Source: Gilvimarinus polysaccharolyticus (GTDB taxonomy: Bacteria; Pseudomonadota; Gammaproteobacteria; Pseudomonadales; Cellvibrionaceae). From it: a stretch of DNA of 64,000 bases. Under the pieces are notes generated by a model. That model was not told where the DNA came from and did not search any database. It saw nothing but the letters and a program-made list of their open reading frames with translations. This document shows positions 1-8,567 of the stretch, piece after piece. The position numbers and the translations under genes are program-made. The stretch is from contig NZ_LFIJ01000002.1 in the NCBI RefSeq assembly GCF_001187555.1, forward strand, positions 22,481 through 86,480, read 5' to 3'. Each line of letters opens with the position of its first letter. Position 1 is the first letter of the stretch.

Positions 1-2
1 TT

Positions 3-140
3 GGGGCTTCACAATTACCTTCGCATTTACAAAGCTGTCGCCTCATCTATGACATACGTGGGCAAGTGGTATCCGACAATGTGATCGACCAAATTCGTCA
101 AGCTCTTGGTCAAGACTGTATTTTGGAGTTTAAAAGCTGA
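3..140 (+). CDS. C-terminal end of an unidentified protein (partial)
   Basis: An open frame enters from the left edge and ends with TGA at 138-140, giving 45 residues that finish in QALGQDCILEFKS. There is no start in the window, so this is read as the tail of a gene beginning upstream. The family is not recognised. Composition looks protein-like, but the piece is too short to prove coding. It precedes an attC-like site, so it could belong to a cassette or to flanking sequence. Confidence 0.35.
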   Translation, partial: GASQLPSHLQSCRLIYDIRGQVVSDNVIDQIRQALGQDCILEFKS

Positions 141-182
141 TGGGGATTCAAGCAGTAGTAAAAACGGAAAATCCCAAGAGAG

Positions 183-380
183 TTGAGTCAGTTTTTGACG
201 AGTTTTTTGGGGAAATTGAGTTTTCCCCTTGAAAATGGTTTCTTCGGACTCTCCATCCCAACAAAAGTCGTTGATACTCTTGGTGAGAGAGCTGTTTTCG
301 GAAAGCTCGCTACTCTGGATCACTATGAGCTTTGGTCGGGCTCTTGGCGTAAACCAAAATCAAAATGGAGGCTATGGTAA
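183..380 (+). CDS. possible small cassette ORF, 65 aa
   Basis: TTG-started frame of 65 residues, with its stop at 378-380 only eight bases before the attC-like site at 388. That spacing is typical of integron cassette genes, and it is the only reason for listing it. There is no convincing ribosome binding site and the protein is not recognised. A competing antisense frame covers much of the same stretch. It may be a decayed cassette gene or chance. Confidence 0.2.
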   Translation: MSQFLTSFLGKLSFPLENGFFGLSIPTKVVDTLGERAVFGKLATLDHYELWSGSWRKPKSKWRLW

Positions 381-387
381 AGGTGGC

Positions 388-471
388 ACCTAACAATCGC
401 AGGCACAGCGACGGCTTTTTCGTTGCGGCCTCGCCTTCACTACAAAGCCGCGCGTGCTGCGGGCGTTATAG
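388..471 (+). repeat. integron attC-like recombination site
   Basis: The site starts with ACCTAAC (388-394, fitting RYYYAAC) and ends with GTTATAG (465-471, conserved GTT). The arms 391-417 and 443-470 are imperfect inverted repeats (TAACAATCGCAGGCACAGCG pairing with the GCGTGCTGCGGGCGTTA side) around a loop of about 25 bases. At 84 nt it is within the normal attC size range. A GTG-started gene begins 16 bases downstream. No integrase gene is in the window. Confidence 0.6.
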
Positions 472-486
472 CCTCAAGAGAATTAA

Positions 487-1143
487 GTGAAGTATTTTAA
501 ACTAGTTCTGAAAATCATTGGTGCGGCATTTTTATTGCTTATTGTGTCGTTTGTCGGCCTGCAAGTTTACGCATCAATCGATAAAGAGAGTCACTTCTAT
601 ACCCGTGGCGCAGAACTGTCTTTGCCAGAGTATTACAGTGACATTGAAAAACAGTACAAAGATAACCCTAATGATTTTCGCTTCTCAGAAAATAATCCGC
701 CGGTCTATGCCCATAGAGTAATGGCCGGGTCTGGAATAGTCATTGGCTACCGCTGGTATAGTAATGGCGATGTAAATACGATAGATGATGGGACGTATGA
801 GAAAATGACTATTTCTCTTGGCGAGCAATCTCAGATCAGCCAAGGAAAATTCAAAATAAGCCACAATGTCAGAGTTATTTCTATACGTGGAGGTGCCGCG
901 TGGCCTACTTCTGCTTGTATTGGTGAGGTAACAAGCGGAGATGTTGCCATACGAGAGATTGGCGGGGAAATTGAAGTTACAGTATTAGGGTACTTCATCC
1001 CGGTTCCAAATCAAATAAGCAGTAGTCACTGCGAAGAAAAACAAATGAATATGACTTTTGTAGCAAAAGGAATAAATGTTAATGAGCTATCTACCTTTCA
1101 AGGGGCTCCGGGTGATCATCCCTACGATGAAACTTACTGGTAG
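487..1143 (+). CDS. hypothetical membrane-anchored protein (cassette-like)
   Basis: 218 residues starting with GTG at 487. One hydrophobic segment lies at residues 5-28 (LVLKIIGAAFLLLIVSFVGL), so the protein is probably an inner-membrane anchor with a periplasmic domain, or secreted. Two cysteines at about 143 and 178 could form a disulfide. No family is recognised. The gene lies 16 bases after an attC-like site whose right core is GTTATAG, and three bases after its stop comes CTATAAC (1147-1153), the exact complement. That pattern is expected for an integron cassette. GC content is lower than in the conserved genes further right. The start choice rests only on frame length, since the upstream GAGAATTA is a weak ribosome binding site. 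Confidence 0.6.
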   Translation: MKYFKLVLKIIGAAFLLLIVSFVGLQVYASIDKESHFYTRGAELSLPEYYSDIEKQYKDNPNDFRFSENNPPVYAHRVMAGSGIVIGYRWYSNGDVNTIDDGTYEKMTISLGEQSQISQGKFKISHNVRVISIRGGAAWPTSACIGEVTSGDVAIREIGGEIEVTVLGYFIPVPNQISSSHCEEKQMNMTFVAKGINVNELSTFQGAPGDHPYDETYW

Positions 1144-1146
1144 TTG

Positions 1147-1193
1147 CTATAACAAGTGTATTCACAATTAGTAGACCCCCTACATCGTTATAT
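1147..1193 (+). repeat. possible short or decayed second attC site
   Basis: CTATAAC at 1147-1153 and GTTATAT at 1187-1193 are inverted core-like heptamers flanking an imperfect stem, 47 nt in all. That is shorter than usual attC sites. It is supported mainly by the left core being complementary to the right core of the attC-like site at 465-471. Confidence 0.25.
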
Positions 1194-1312
1194 TAACGGG
1201 TATAAAAGTACTTCACAGGGCAACAAAAAGGATAATTGCAAGCTGTATTCCTTAGGCATATTCAGCTGTGCTGTTTGAAAAAACCTAACAAACATTAAAC
1301 TTAGGGATAAAA

Positions 1313-1864
1313 TTGAAGTCGACTACTGATTATAGGCTCATCATCATAGCGTCAACATTCTTGATTACTGCACTAGTTTTTAGATTTAACGTTTTTATGA
1401 CCATAATTCCATTTGAATGCTGGTCAGCCGCAGACATTTGGCTACAGCCGCCTAAAATATTTTCTCCATACTGGCTGTATGTAACCATTTTTTCTTTGTA
1501 TGCGACGTATGCTTTAATTGAAGCGTATATCGGATTCTTTGTTTCAAAGAGTCTTTTTGTTCGTGTTGTTTCCCCGTTGCTTTTTATCGTCGCCAGCGGG
1601 TTTCTTTTAGTGATGTATTGCTTTTGGGTATTTTTTAAAATTGAGAGCGGTGAATTAACGTATATAGATTACCCTATTAAAATTATGAGTATGCCCCCTG
1701 CTGAGCAGATTCAAGAGTATCAATCCAAGTATCCCTCTCAAAACGAGATCGTGATTGCAGAGCGATGCGACAAGGGGTTAGCCGTATCTACCATGACCCG
1801 CGAAGATTGGGAGCACATATGGAAGATACAAAAAGCTTACAACCAAGGTACACTTAACAACTAA
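1313..1864 (+). CDS. hypothetical multi-pass membrane protein
   Basis: 183 residues from a TTG start at 1313, preceded by TTAGGGAT as a possible ribosome binding site. Hydrophobic segments sit at about residues 8-28, 55-78 and 82-110, followed by a polar C-terminal half. This suggests an inner-membrane protein with its tail on one side. No family is recognised. Base composition is AT-rich like the preceding gene. The stop falls inside a short tandem repeat at 1854-1888. The gene could be an integron cassette, but no clear attC follows it. Confidence 0.55.
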   Translation: MKSTTDYRLIIIASTFLITALVFRFNVFMTIIPFECWSAADIWLQPPKIFSPYWLYVTIFSLYATYALIEAYIGFFVSKSLFVRVVSPLLFIVASGFLLVMYCFWVFFKIESGELTYIDYPIKIMSMPPAEQIQEYQSKYPSQNEIVIAERCDKGLAVSTMTREDWEHIWKIQKAYNQGTLNN

Positions 1865-1888
1865 CAACTAACAACTAACAACCAACAA
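1854..1888 (+). repeat. 7-bp tandem repeat, five units
   Basis: Five consecutive heptamers: TTAACAA, three CTAACAA and CCAACAA. The repeat overlaps the end of the membrane protein gene and places stops in all three frames. It probably arose by replication slippage. Confidence 0.8.
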
Positions 1889-1912
1889 AAGAATCTAAAA
1901 GGACTTTTAGCG

Positions 1913-2191
1913 ATGACTAAAATAGCCACGTTACTTTTAATACTGAGCTGCACAAGCTGTTTGGTTTTACCTGAAAAAGACCAAACACAAGACTATCGAT
2001 GCGCATTATCAACCGATAGAAACGTACTAAAATTAGTGAATTTAACCGATGGAGATACTACGTTTTACGAGTGGAACGATGAGGTATTGGCAGTCATCAC
2101 CGTTCCCACATCGGCTATAATTTCAGCCAGCTATGTGTTGGTTAATAACATCTATCATATAGGTGAAAAGCAAATAAAGTGTAAGCAATAA
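1913..2191 (+). CDS. small hypothetical lipoprotein
   Basis: 92 residues from an ATG at 1913 with an AAAGGA ribosome binding site about 11 bases upstream. The N-terminus MTKIATLLLILSC is a short lipoprotein signal; the lipidated residue is probably Cys13 (ILSC), with Cys16 as an alternative. The remaining 76 residues contain a Cys near each end of the mature domain, possibly paired in the periplasm. No family is recognised. It follows the membrane protein gene by 48 bases and may be co-transcribed with it. Confidence 0.6.
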   Translation: MTKIATLLLILSCTSCLVLPEKDQTQDYRCALSTDRNVLKLVNLTDGDTTFYEWNDEVLAVITVPTSAIISASYVLVNNIYHIGEKQIKCKQ

Positions 2192-2296
2192 ACAGCAGAT
2201 ACTATGGGCAATTTTAGACATTGGCGATAAAAGCCAAATAAGGTACTCATTAAGCACCCAAATTATCTAAAATTATAATAAGGAGAGTAGAGGCGT

Positions 2297-2501
2297 ATGC
2301 CCGCAGGCTCAATACCAAAAAAGACCAACCGCGCCACTCTACGCTTTAATCATCGCAGCTGATAGCGCTTTACTGCTTTATTTTTATACAGTTACCGGCG
2401 GTAAGATGCATTGGCTGCAAAAAGGTTTTGCATTAACAATGTTTAAACGAGAAACGACACCGGCACAAAGGTATCTACCGCACATTAAAAGACGCCTTTA
2501 A
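2297..2501 (+). pseudogene. small gene with a probable one-base frameshift
   Basis: AAGGAG at 2280-2285 lies 11 bases before ATG 2297. The first frame reads MPAGSIPKK and then runs to an early stop. From the A6 run at 2317-2322 the next frame (open from 2271) continues as RPTAPLYALIIAADSALLLY and then to TAA at 2499-2501. With five As instead of six, the two halves join into one protein of about 67 residues with a hydrophobic centre and a basic tail. No family is recognised. It could be a real frameshift, a read error in the homopolymer, or two chance frames. Confidence 0.4.
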
Positions 2502-2540
2502 ATAACAAACCTCGCCCAATAAAAATCAACTAAAGACAAA

Positions 2541-2580
2541 AAAATAGAGCGCCGACTCAAGCCGGCGCCCTATTTTTATT
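2541..2580 (-). terminator. intrinsic terminator of the choice-of-anchor I gene
   Basis: Inverted repeat GGCGCCGGC / GCCGGCGC-like with flanking A and T tracts (TATTTTTATT on one side, AAAAAAATA on the other), 21 bases beyond the minus-strand stop at 2602. The A/T symmetry would also let it work on the plus strand. Confidence 0.8.
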
Positions 2581-2601
2581 TAACATTTAAAACCAAGCGA
2601 C

Positions 2602-4452
2602 TTAATCGAACGCTTGCACAACGGTATACACTGCCGTGCTGCCACTCACTTCATTGCCCACCACCACTAAGGCATCGTTGGTCGGTGAATCTTCGGGCGA
2701 GATAAACACCAAGCCCTCTGGACCAAGATCACCAACGCTGGCCAAAACAGTTTCGGCGTCCTCGGTGACCCAGTCTTCGCGAGTGTTTAAGTAATCTTGG
2801 AACACTGGGGCATCGGGGTTGCTAATGTCGTACACCAACACGCCGCCCATGCGCTCAAGCCCAACAAAAACAAAGGTTTTCTCACCGATACCACCAATGG
2901 CCAAGCCTTCTGGTTCGGGGCCTTTGGCATCGCTGCGGCTATCAAGGCTACTGCCCTCATCGTGGGCGCTGTTAAAAAAGTCTTTACAAGGAATGTCGCG
3001 CGTTGCGCTTAACATACAGGCGTCACTTGCCAAGAATTGCTCGATGGCATCGCCCGAATCCCACACTTGCTGCCCCTCATCATCCCAAATGGTAAATGAG
3101 CGTGCGCCGTAGCTGTAAAGGTTGTCATACATTAGACGGTCGCCATCGGTCGACTCGTTACCCGCAGCATCAAACATGACCGGGGAGCCGTCGGCGTTTT
3201 TGCGGTAGCCCTCGGTCCAGGTAATGTTTAAACGGCCCAGCATTTCATCGTCGCGACAATCACCCGGATCACCGGCGGTGGCACCACAGTAGCTAAAGGT
3301 GGTTGGGTTAAGTAAGGCGCCGGCTGCAAGCGTGCGCAATTGCGGTGGTAAATCGTCACCAGCCCGGCGATCAAAACCGTCTTTATGCACTAAATGCTTA
3401 ACGCGAAACTCTTCGACAAAACCTTTGCTGGCGTCGCCTGCCCAGTAGTCGTCATTGTCTTCACCCCAAGCGCGGGCATCGCCTTCGTTAGCGGTAACCA
3501 AGTAGGTCATACCGTTAACCTCATAGGCCGCCATCGCATCGGGCAAGTAAAGGCCACGCACGCCGGGCCAGGCGTTAATCTCTACCGGGCCTTCGTCGCT
3601 GGCATCAAAGCCGTTGCCGGTAACGCTGTGATCTTTGTAACCGAGTGAAATAATTTGCTGCACGCTGGCCGAGGTAATATCAATTCGGGCAATGGCGTTG
3701 TTCTCTTGCAGTACAACCCAAGCGGTTTCGCTGTCTGATGATACGGCAATGTATTCAGGCTCTAGGTCCTGAGCAACGCTGGCGTTAGGGCCATAAATGC
3801 GTACGCCATCGGCGCGCAATACATCCGCCTGCGCATTAAACGCCACAAAATCTGCAAGGCTAGCGCTAGGGTTGGCCATATCTGAAATGTCGATAATGGC
3901 TACCGAGCCCTCGGGGTCGATGCTGTAATCATCGTTTGGCTCGCCTTCGTTGGCGGCCAGCACGTAGTTACCGTCTGGAGTAAAGATCAGCATATCGGGC
4001 TGAGCACCTACCATCACACTTGAGATCATCGATAGGTCATCGGCGTGGTACAGGGCAACGGCGCCGCTGTCGGTTTTTATATCTGCCTCAATGGCAACCG
4101 CTACAACGCCGTCTTTCACGGCTACCGAGTTCACTTCACCGCCGGCCAAAACACTACCGGCTTCGATCGTGTCAATTAAGCTCGGGTTGGCAGGGCTAGA
4201 CATGTCCAACACATCCAACATACCTTTTTCGGCATTCACGACAAACAAACGCTGACTTGCGGCGTCGTAAGCGGGAATCTCGGCGGCGCTTTCGTCAAAC
4301 TGGCCGGCGCTGTAGCGGCCAGCAAACTCAAGCGATACAGATACAGGGGTTTCTACCACCGGGGTATCGATGTTGTTATCGTCGTCACTGCCACAACCTA
4401 CCATTGCGAGGGTACTGCAGGCGGCTAAGATGTAAGGGAAACGCTTTCTCAT
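2602..4452 (-). CDS. choice-of-anchor I family lipoprotein (beta-propeller, esterase/phosphatase-like)
   Basis: 616 residues. The start is taken at ATG 4452 (MRKRFPYILAAC...) because TTGGAG lies seven bases upstream; a TTG at 4464 in the same frame is less likely. The signal ends in AMVGC, so the protein is an exported lipoprotein, followed by an acidic DDDNN spacer. The rest shows repeated propeller-like blades with phrases such as AAYDAASQRLFVVNAE, VLAANEGEPNDDY and YLVTANEGDARAWGED, typical of the choice-of-anchor I family related to secreted alkaline-phosphatase-like proteins. Exact activity is not known from sequence. It is monocistronic with its own terminator. Family assignment is fairly sure, function is not. 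Confidence 0.8.
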   Translation of the reverse strand: MRKRFPYILAACSTLAMVGCGSDDDNNIDTPVVETPVSVSLEFAGRYSAGQFDESAAEIPAYDAASQRLFVVNAEKGMLDVLDMSSPANPSLIDTIEAGSVLAGGEVNSVAVKDGVVAVAIEADIKTDSGAVALYHADDLSMISSVMVGAQPDMLIFTPDGNYVLAANEGEPNDDYSIDPEGSVAIIDISDMANPSASLADFVAFNAQADVLRADGVRIYGPNASVAQDLEPEYIAVSSDSETAWVVLQENNAIARIDITSASVQQIISLGYKDHSVTGNGFDASDEGPVEINAWPGVRGLYLPDAMAAYEVNGMTYLVTANEGDARAWGEDNDDYWAGDASKGFVEEFRVKHLVHKDGFDRRAGDDLPPQLRTLAAGALLNPTTFSYCGATAGDPGDCRDDEMLGRLNITWTEGYRKNADGSPVMFDAAGNESTDGDRLMYDNLYSYGARSFTIWDDEGQQVWDSGDAIEQFLASDACMLSATRDIPCKDFFNSAHDEGSSLDSRSDAKGPEPEGLAIGGIGEKTFVFVGLERMGGVLVYDISNPDAPVFQDYLNTREDWVTEDAETVLASVGDLGPEGLVFISPEDSPTNDALVVVGNEVSGSTAVYTVVQAFD

Positions 4453-4670
4453 GGCAAACTCCAAGGGGTCATTGTGCGCATGAGACTACTGAGCGATTGT
4501 TACAAGTTTGTGGCGAGTATTAATTCTAGTGCCACCAAGACGGGTGAGTTGTTCGCTTATCGACCATAAAAGATTGAATTAAACCGCGCCTTTAGGTACC
4601 TTGCCCGCTTATCTCAAATCGGCCGTATTCGGCCCATCCGCCCGCTGGCGACCAGCAAGAGGCAAGCTAA

Positions 4671-6335
4671 ATGGCACAGTACGTTTATACAATGAATCGG
4701 GTGGGAAAAGTTGTCCCGCCTAAGCGTGAAATACTAAAAGACATTTCTTTGTCGTTTTTCCCCGGCGCCAAGATCGGCGTATTGGGCTTAAACGGCTCGG
4801 GTAAATCCACCCTGCTGCGTATTATGGCTGGCGTAGATACCGATTTTAACGGTGAAGCGCGCCCCATGCCCGATATTAAAATCGGCTATTTACCGCAAGA
4901 GCCCGTGCTAGACCCCGCCAAAGACGTGCGCGGCAATGTGGAAGACGGCATGCGCGAGGCCGTGGATGCGCTGGCCGAGCTCGAAGGTATTTATGCCGCT
5001 TACGCTGAGCCCGATGCCGACTTTGACGAGCTGGCTAAAAAACAGGCGCGCTGTGAAGACATTATTCAGGCGTGGGATGCGCACAACCTAGATCACACTT
5101 TAGAAATCGCCGCCGATGCGTTGCGCCTACCGCCGTGGGACGCCGACGTCACTAAACTCTCTGGTGGTGAGCGCCGCCGTGTGGCCCTGTGCCGCCTGTT
5201 GCTGTCGCGCCCCGATATGCTGCTGCTGGACGAACCCACCAACCACTTGGATGCCGAGAGCGTCCATTGGCTAGAGCAGTTTTTGCAAAACTTTAGCGGC
5301 ACCGTGGTGGCTATTACCCACGATCGCTACTTCCTCGATAACGCCGCAGGCTGGATTTTGGAGCTGGATCGCGGTTACGGTATTCCGTACGAGGGCAACT
5401 ACTCGAACTGGCTTGAGACCAAAGAGAAACGTTTAGAGCAAGAAGCCAAAAGTGAAGCCTCGCATCAAAAAGCGATTAAAGCCGAGCTGGAGTGGGTACG
5501 CACCAACCCCAAAGGCCGCCAAGCCAAAAGCAAAGCACGTTTGGCCCGCTTTGATGAGCTGCAATCGCAAGAGTTTCAAACCCGTAATGAAACTAACGAG
5601 ATCTACATTCCGCCGGGCGAACGCTTGGGCGATAAAGTCATCGAGCTTGAAAATGTCAGTAAAGGCTACGGCGAACGCCTGCTGATCGACAACCTTACGC
5701 TAAACATTCCCAAAGGTGCGGTGGTGGGTATTGTCGGCGGTAACGGTGCGGGTAAATCAACCTTGTTCCGTATGCTTGCCGGCACCGAGCAACCCGACAG
5801 CGGCACGATTACCTTAGGTGAAACCGTTAACGTCGCCTATGTAGAGCAGAGCCGCGAAAACCTAGAAGACAAAAAGACCGTCTGGGAGGCGATCTCTGAA
5901 GGGCAGGATATTCTGCGCATCGGCAACTACGAAGTTCCTAGCCGCTCGTACGTGGGCCGCTTTAACTTTAAAGGCTCGGACCAACAAAAACGTGTGGGAG
6001 AGTTATCCGGTGGTGAGCGCGGCCGCTTACATTTGGCCAACACGCTAAAGCAAGGCGCCAACGTTTTGCTGCTGGATGAACCGTCAAACGATTTGGACAT
6101 TGAAACCCTGCGCGCGCTGGAAGATGCGATTCTCGCCTTCCCCGGTTGCGTAATGGTTATCTCGCACGACCGCTGGTTCCTCGACCGTATCGCCACCCAT
6201 ATTTTGGCTTACGAGGGCGATTCTGAAGCGGTATTCTTTGAGGGTAACTACACCGATTACCACGAAGACTTTGTTAAGCGCAAAGGTAACGATGCGCAGC
6301 CTAAGCGGGTTAAATATAAGCCGTTAAAAGGCTAA
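4671..6335 (+). CDS. ettA: energy-dependent translational throttle protein EttA
   Basis: 554 residues, matching the E. coli EttA length. Two ABC-F ATPase domains: first Walker A GLNGSGKST at 39-47, signature LSGGE at 163-167 and Walker B LLLDEPTNHLD; then a charged linker around 240-300 rich in Lys/Arg/Glu (the P-site tRNA interaction region); then a second Walker A GGNGAGKST and signature LSGGERGR. There are no membrane segments. In the family, EttA binds the ribosomal E site and gates the first peptide bond according to ADP/ATP. arfB follows 153 bases downstream, so two translation-quality genes sit side by side. Confidence 0.95.
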   Translation: MAQYVYTMNRVGKVVPPKREILKDISLSFFPGAKIGVLGLNGSGKSTLLRIMAGVDTDFNGEARPMPDIKIGYLPQEPVLDPAKDVRGNVEDGMREAVDALAELEGIYAAYAEPDADFDELAKKQARCEDIIQAWDAHNLDHTLEIAADALRLPPWDADVTKLSGGERRRVALCRLLLSRPDMLLLDEPTNHLDAESVHWLEQFLQNFSGTVVAITHDRYFLDNAAGWILELDRGYGIPYEGNYSNWLETKEKRLEQEAKSEASHQKAIKAELEWVRTNPKGRQAKSKARLARFDELQSQEFQTRNETNEIYIPPGERLGDKVIELENVSKGYGERLLIDNLTLNIPKGAVVGIVGGNGAGKSTLFRMLAGTEQPDSGTITLGETVNVAYVEQSRENLEDKKTVWEAISEGQDILRIGNYEVPSRSYVGRFNFKGSDQQKRVGELSGGERGRLHLANTLKQGANVLLLDEPSNDLDIETLRALEDAILAFPGCVMVISHDRWFLDRIATHILAYEGDSEAVFFEGNYTDYHEDFVKRKGNDAQPKRVKYKPLKG

Positions 6336-6488
6336 TCCCACAAAGCCACGAGCACTGCAACGGTGCTCGCGGCTTGCCTTTACCCCAAGCACTATAAGCC
6401 CCATCACAAAAACACATCAGCTTTGCCTTTTGATTTTAGCCAATTAAAGTCACTTTCTTTTAAACGCCCATTACGATACTTTAGCCCC

Positions 6489-6902
6489 ATGCTATTTATC
6501 ACCAACAATATACAAATCGCCGACTGGGAAATCGAATTAACCGCGATTCGCGCCCAAGGTGCCGGCGGCCAAAACGTTAATAAAGTCTCCAGTGCGATGC
6601 ACCTACGATTTGATATCCGGCGATCTACCTTGCCTGATGCTTATAAAGAACAGCTGCTTAACATGACCGATCAGCGCATCACCAAAGATGGCGTAATTGT
6701 GATTAAAGCGCAGCAGCATCGCACCCAAGAGCAAAACCGTGCCGATGCCTTAGCGCGCTTGCAGGCAATGGTGCAGCAAGCGGGTAAGCAGCGCAAAGTA
6801 CGCCGCCCCACCAAACCCTCGCGCGGTTCGCAATTAAAGCGGATGGACAAAAAAACCAAACACGGTCGCACTAAACAGTTGCGTGGCAAAGTCGACTTAT
6901 AA
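6489..6902 (+). CDS. arfB: alternative ribosome-rescue factor / peptidyl-tRNA hydrolase ArfB
   Basis: 137 residues when started at ATG 6489; the open frame extends further upstream but only this start gives the family length (E. coli about 140) and N-terminus. The catalytic GGQ motif is at residues 26-28 within RAQGAGGQNVNKV. The C-terminal tail is strongly basic (KRMDKKTKHGRTKQLRGK), as needed to enter the empty mRNA channel of stalled ribosomes. ArfB hydrolyses peptidyl-tRNA on non-stop ribosomes. No Shine-Dalgarno is visible at the chosen start. Confidence 0.93.
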   Translation: MLFITNNIQIADWEIELTAIRAQGAGGQNVNKVSSAMHLRFDIRRSTLPDAYKEQLLNMTDQRITKDGVIVIKAQQHRTQEQNRADALARLQAMVQQAGKQRKVRRPTKPSRGSQLKRMDKKTKHGRTKQLRGKVDL

Positions 6903-7239
6903 ACCTCGCAGCGGTACCCAATAGGTAAAATGAATCCCGCCATTTAAAGCGGGCACAGCACACTTACAGGTAAATATTACAAAAAATTTTACCCCAAATG
7001 CCCCTACAGATCGCTTTGGCGCCCAAACAGCTGGCCAAACAGCCAAAACCCTCATGACACACACGATTGCCAGTAAAATGTCGCTGGCACCAATCCTGCT
7101 ACCTTTACCACACGCCATAGTATATATAGGCTATATGTTAAGGCCGCGAGCAGCCCCTATGGGGCGGCCGACCGATGCATAATCAGGGTTTTGCTGCCAT
7201 ACTGAAACTCTGTCAGTGGACAACCAAAAAGGAACCTCT
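6903..7239. other. intergenic region before the beta-oxidation pair
   Basis: 337 bases with no credible gene. A weak CCCGC/GCGGG hairpin sits at 6936-6953. A nested GC-rich hairpin at 7142-7169 (GGCCGC pairing with GCGGCC around CCCCTATGGGG) lies about 70 bases before the thiolase start and could affect leader RNA. AAAAAGGAA at 7226-7234 is the thiolase ribosome binding site. A fatty-acid regulator site could be expected here, but I cannot identify one. Confidence 0.5.
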
Positions 7240-8553
7240 ATGAGCTTGCACACCCAAGCCAGCACTAATGGCGGACGCCCGGTCTATATCGTAGATGGGG
7301 CCCGTACTCCGTTTATTAAAGCGCGTGGTAAACCCGGCCCCTTCACCCCTGTCGATTTAGCCGTACAAGCAGGCCGCCCTTTACTACTGCGCCAGCCGGT
7401 AGCGGCTGAGCATTTTGATCGAGTGATTTTAGGCTGTGTTAACGTCATTGCTGCCGAGATGAACCCCGCACGGATTGCCGCATTGCGTTTAGGTTTGGGC
7501 GAAACCATGCCCGCCTTTACCATGCAAATAAACTGCGGCTCGGGGATGCAATCTGTTGAAACCGCGTTTCGCTACATTAGCGAAGGCAATGACGATCTCA
7601 TTCTAGCCGGCGGCGCCGAAGCGCTCAGCCACGCCCCTCTGATTTTGCAAGATGAAGCCACCCAATGGCTTGCAGGGCTGGGGCAAGCGCGCTCGCTGCC
7701 CGCCAAGCTGAAGCATTTACTCAAGCTCAAACCCGGCTACTTTAAGCCCGAGATCAGCCTTAAAAAAGGCCTGACCGACCCGGTGGTGGAGCTAAACATG
7801 GGCCAAACTGCCGAGGTGGTCGCCAACCTATTTAACATTAGCCGAACCGACGCCGATGCCTACGCCGTACGTAGCCATTTGCGGTTAGCCCAGGCCCAAA
7901 AAGAGGGCTGGCTCGACAACGAAGTGGTTCCCTTAGTTGCCAACGACGGCAGCGTGTATAGCAGTGATGATGGCGTGCGCCCAGACAGCTCAGTCGAGCA
8001 CTTGGCAAAGCTTAAACCAGTATTCGAGCGGCCCTACGGTAAAGTGACAGCCGGTAATAGCTCGCAAATTACCGACGGCGCCTCCTGGTTAATTCTTGCC
8101 TCGGAAGAGGCCGTTAAAAAATACAACCTTAAACCCAAGGCTGTTATTGTCGACAGTGAGTGGTCGGGGCTTGAGCCCGAGATCATGGGGCTGGGGCCCG
8201 CAGTAAGTGTTGGCCGGCTCGCGCTGCGCAATCAGATGAGCCTCGATGACATTGAGCTGCTAGAGCTTAATGAAGCGTTCTCGGCGCAAGTATTGGGCTG
8301 CTTAGCCGCTTGGAACGATAAAGACTTTTGTCACGGCGTATTCGGCATCGACACCGTATTGGGTGAGTTTGATCACGAGCGACTCAATATTGATGGCGGC
8401 GCCATTAGCCTTGGCCACCCTGTCGGCACCAGTGGCAACCGGATTCTGTTGCATCTTATGCACGCGCTAGAGCGAAAAGGCCTTAAGCGCGGCATTGCCA
8501 CACAATGTATCGGCGGTGGCCAAGCCGGCGCCATGCTAATAGAAATGCTCTAA
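7240..8553 (+). CDS. acetyl-CoA C-acyltransferase (FadI-type thiolase)
   Basis: 437 residues from ATG 7240, supported by AAAAAGGAA just upstream; a GTG at 7216 in frame is less likely. Thiolase signatures are present: nucleophile Cys99 in MQINCGSGMQ, NEAFSAQ, GGAISLGHPVGTSG, and the second catalytic Cys in ATQCIGGGQAGAM. It would perform the last, thiolytic step of fatty-acid beta-oxidation in the cytoplasm. The next gene, 14 bases on, encodes the matching hydratase/dehydrogenase, so the two probably form an alpha/beta complex. The order beta-alpha is that of fadI-fadJ. The preferred substrate chain length cannot be read from sequence. Confidence 0.9.
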   Translation: MSLHTQASTNGGRPVYIVDGARTPFIKARGKPGPFTPVDLAVQAGRPLLLRQPVAAEHFDRVILGCVNVIAAEMNPARIAALRLGLGETMPAFTMQINCGSGMQSVETAFRYISEGNDDLILAGGAEALSHAPLILQDEATQWLAGLGQARSLPAKLKHLLKLKPGYFKPEISLKKGLTDPVVELNMGQTAEVVANLFNISRTDADAYAVRSHLRLAQAQKEGWLDNEVVPLVANDGSVYSSDDGVRPDSSVEHLAKLKPVFERPYGKVTAGNSSQITDGASWLILASEEAVKKYNLKPKAVIVDSEWSGLEPEIMGLGPAVSVGRLALRNQMSLDDIELLELNEAFSAQVLGCLAAWNDKDFCHGVFGIDTVLGEFDHERLNIDGGAISLGHPVGTSGNRILLHLMHALERKGLKRGIATQCIGGGQAGAMLIEML

Positions 8554-8567
8554 GCCAGGAGAAACTT

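Noticed and set aside
27-323. 98-residue antisense frame at the left edge
   Set aside because: It overlaps the partial plus-strand frame and has no ribosome site or recognisable protein pattern.
1854-1888. CTAACAA repeats as an attC core
   Set aside because: The heptamers resemble attC cores, but no complementary GTT core or stem follows before the next gene at 1913. They are better explained as a simple tandem repeat.
2317-2323. A AAA AAG as a programmed -1 slippery site
   Set aside because: A -1 shift would enter a frame that stops soon after. The continuing open frame needs a +1 change, so an extra base is the simpler reading.
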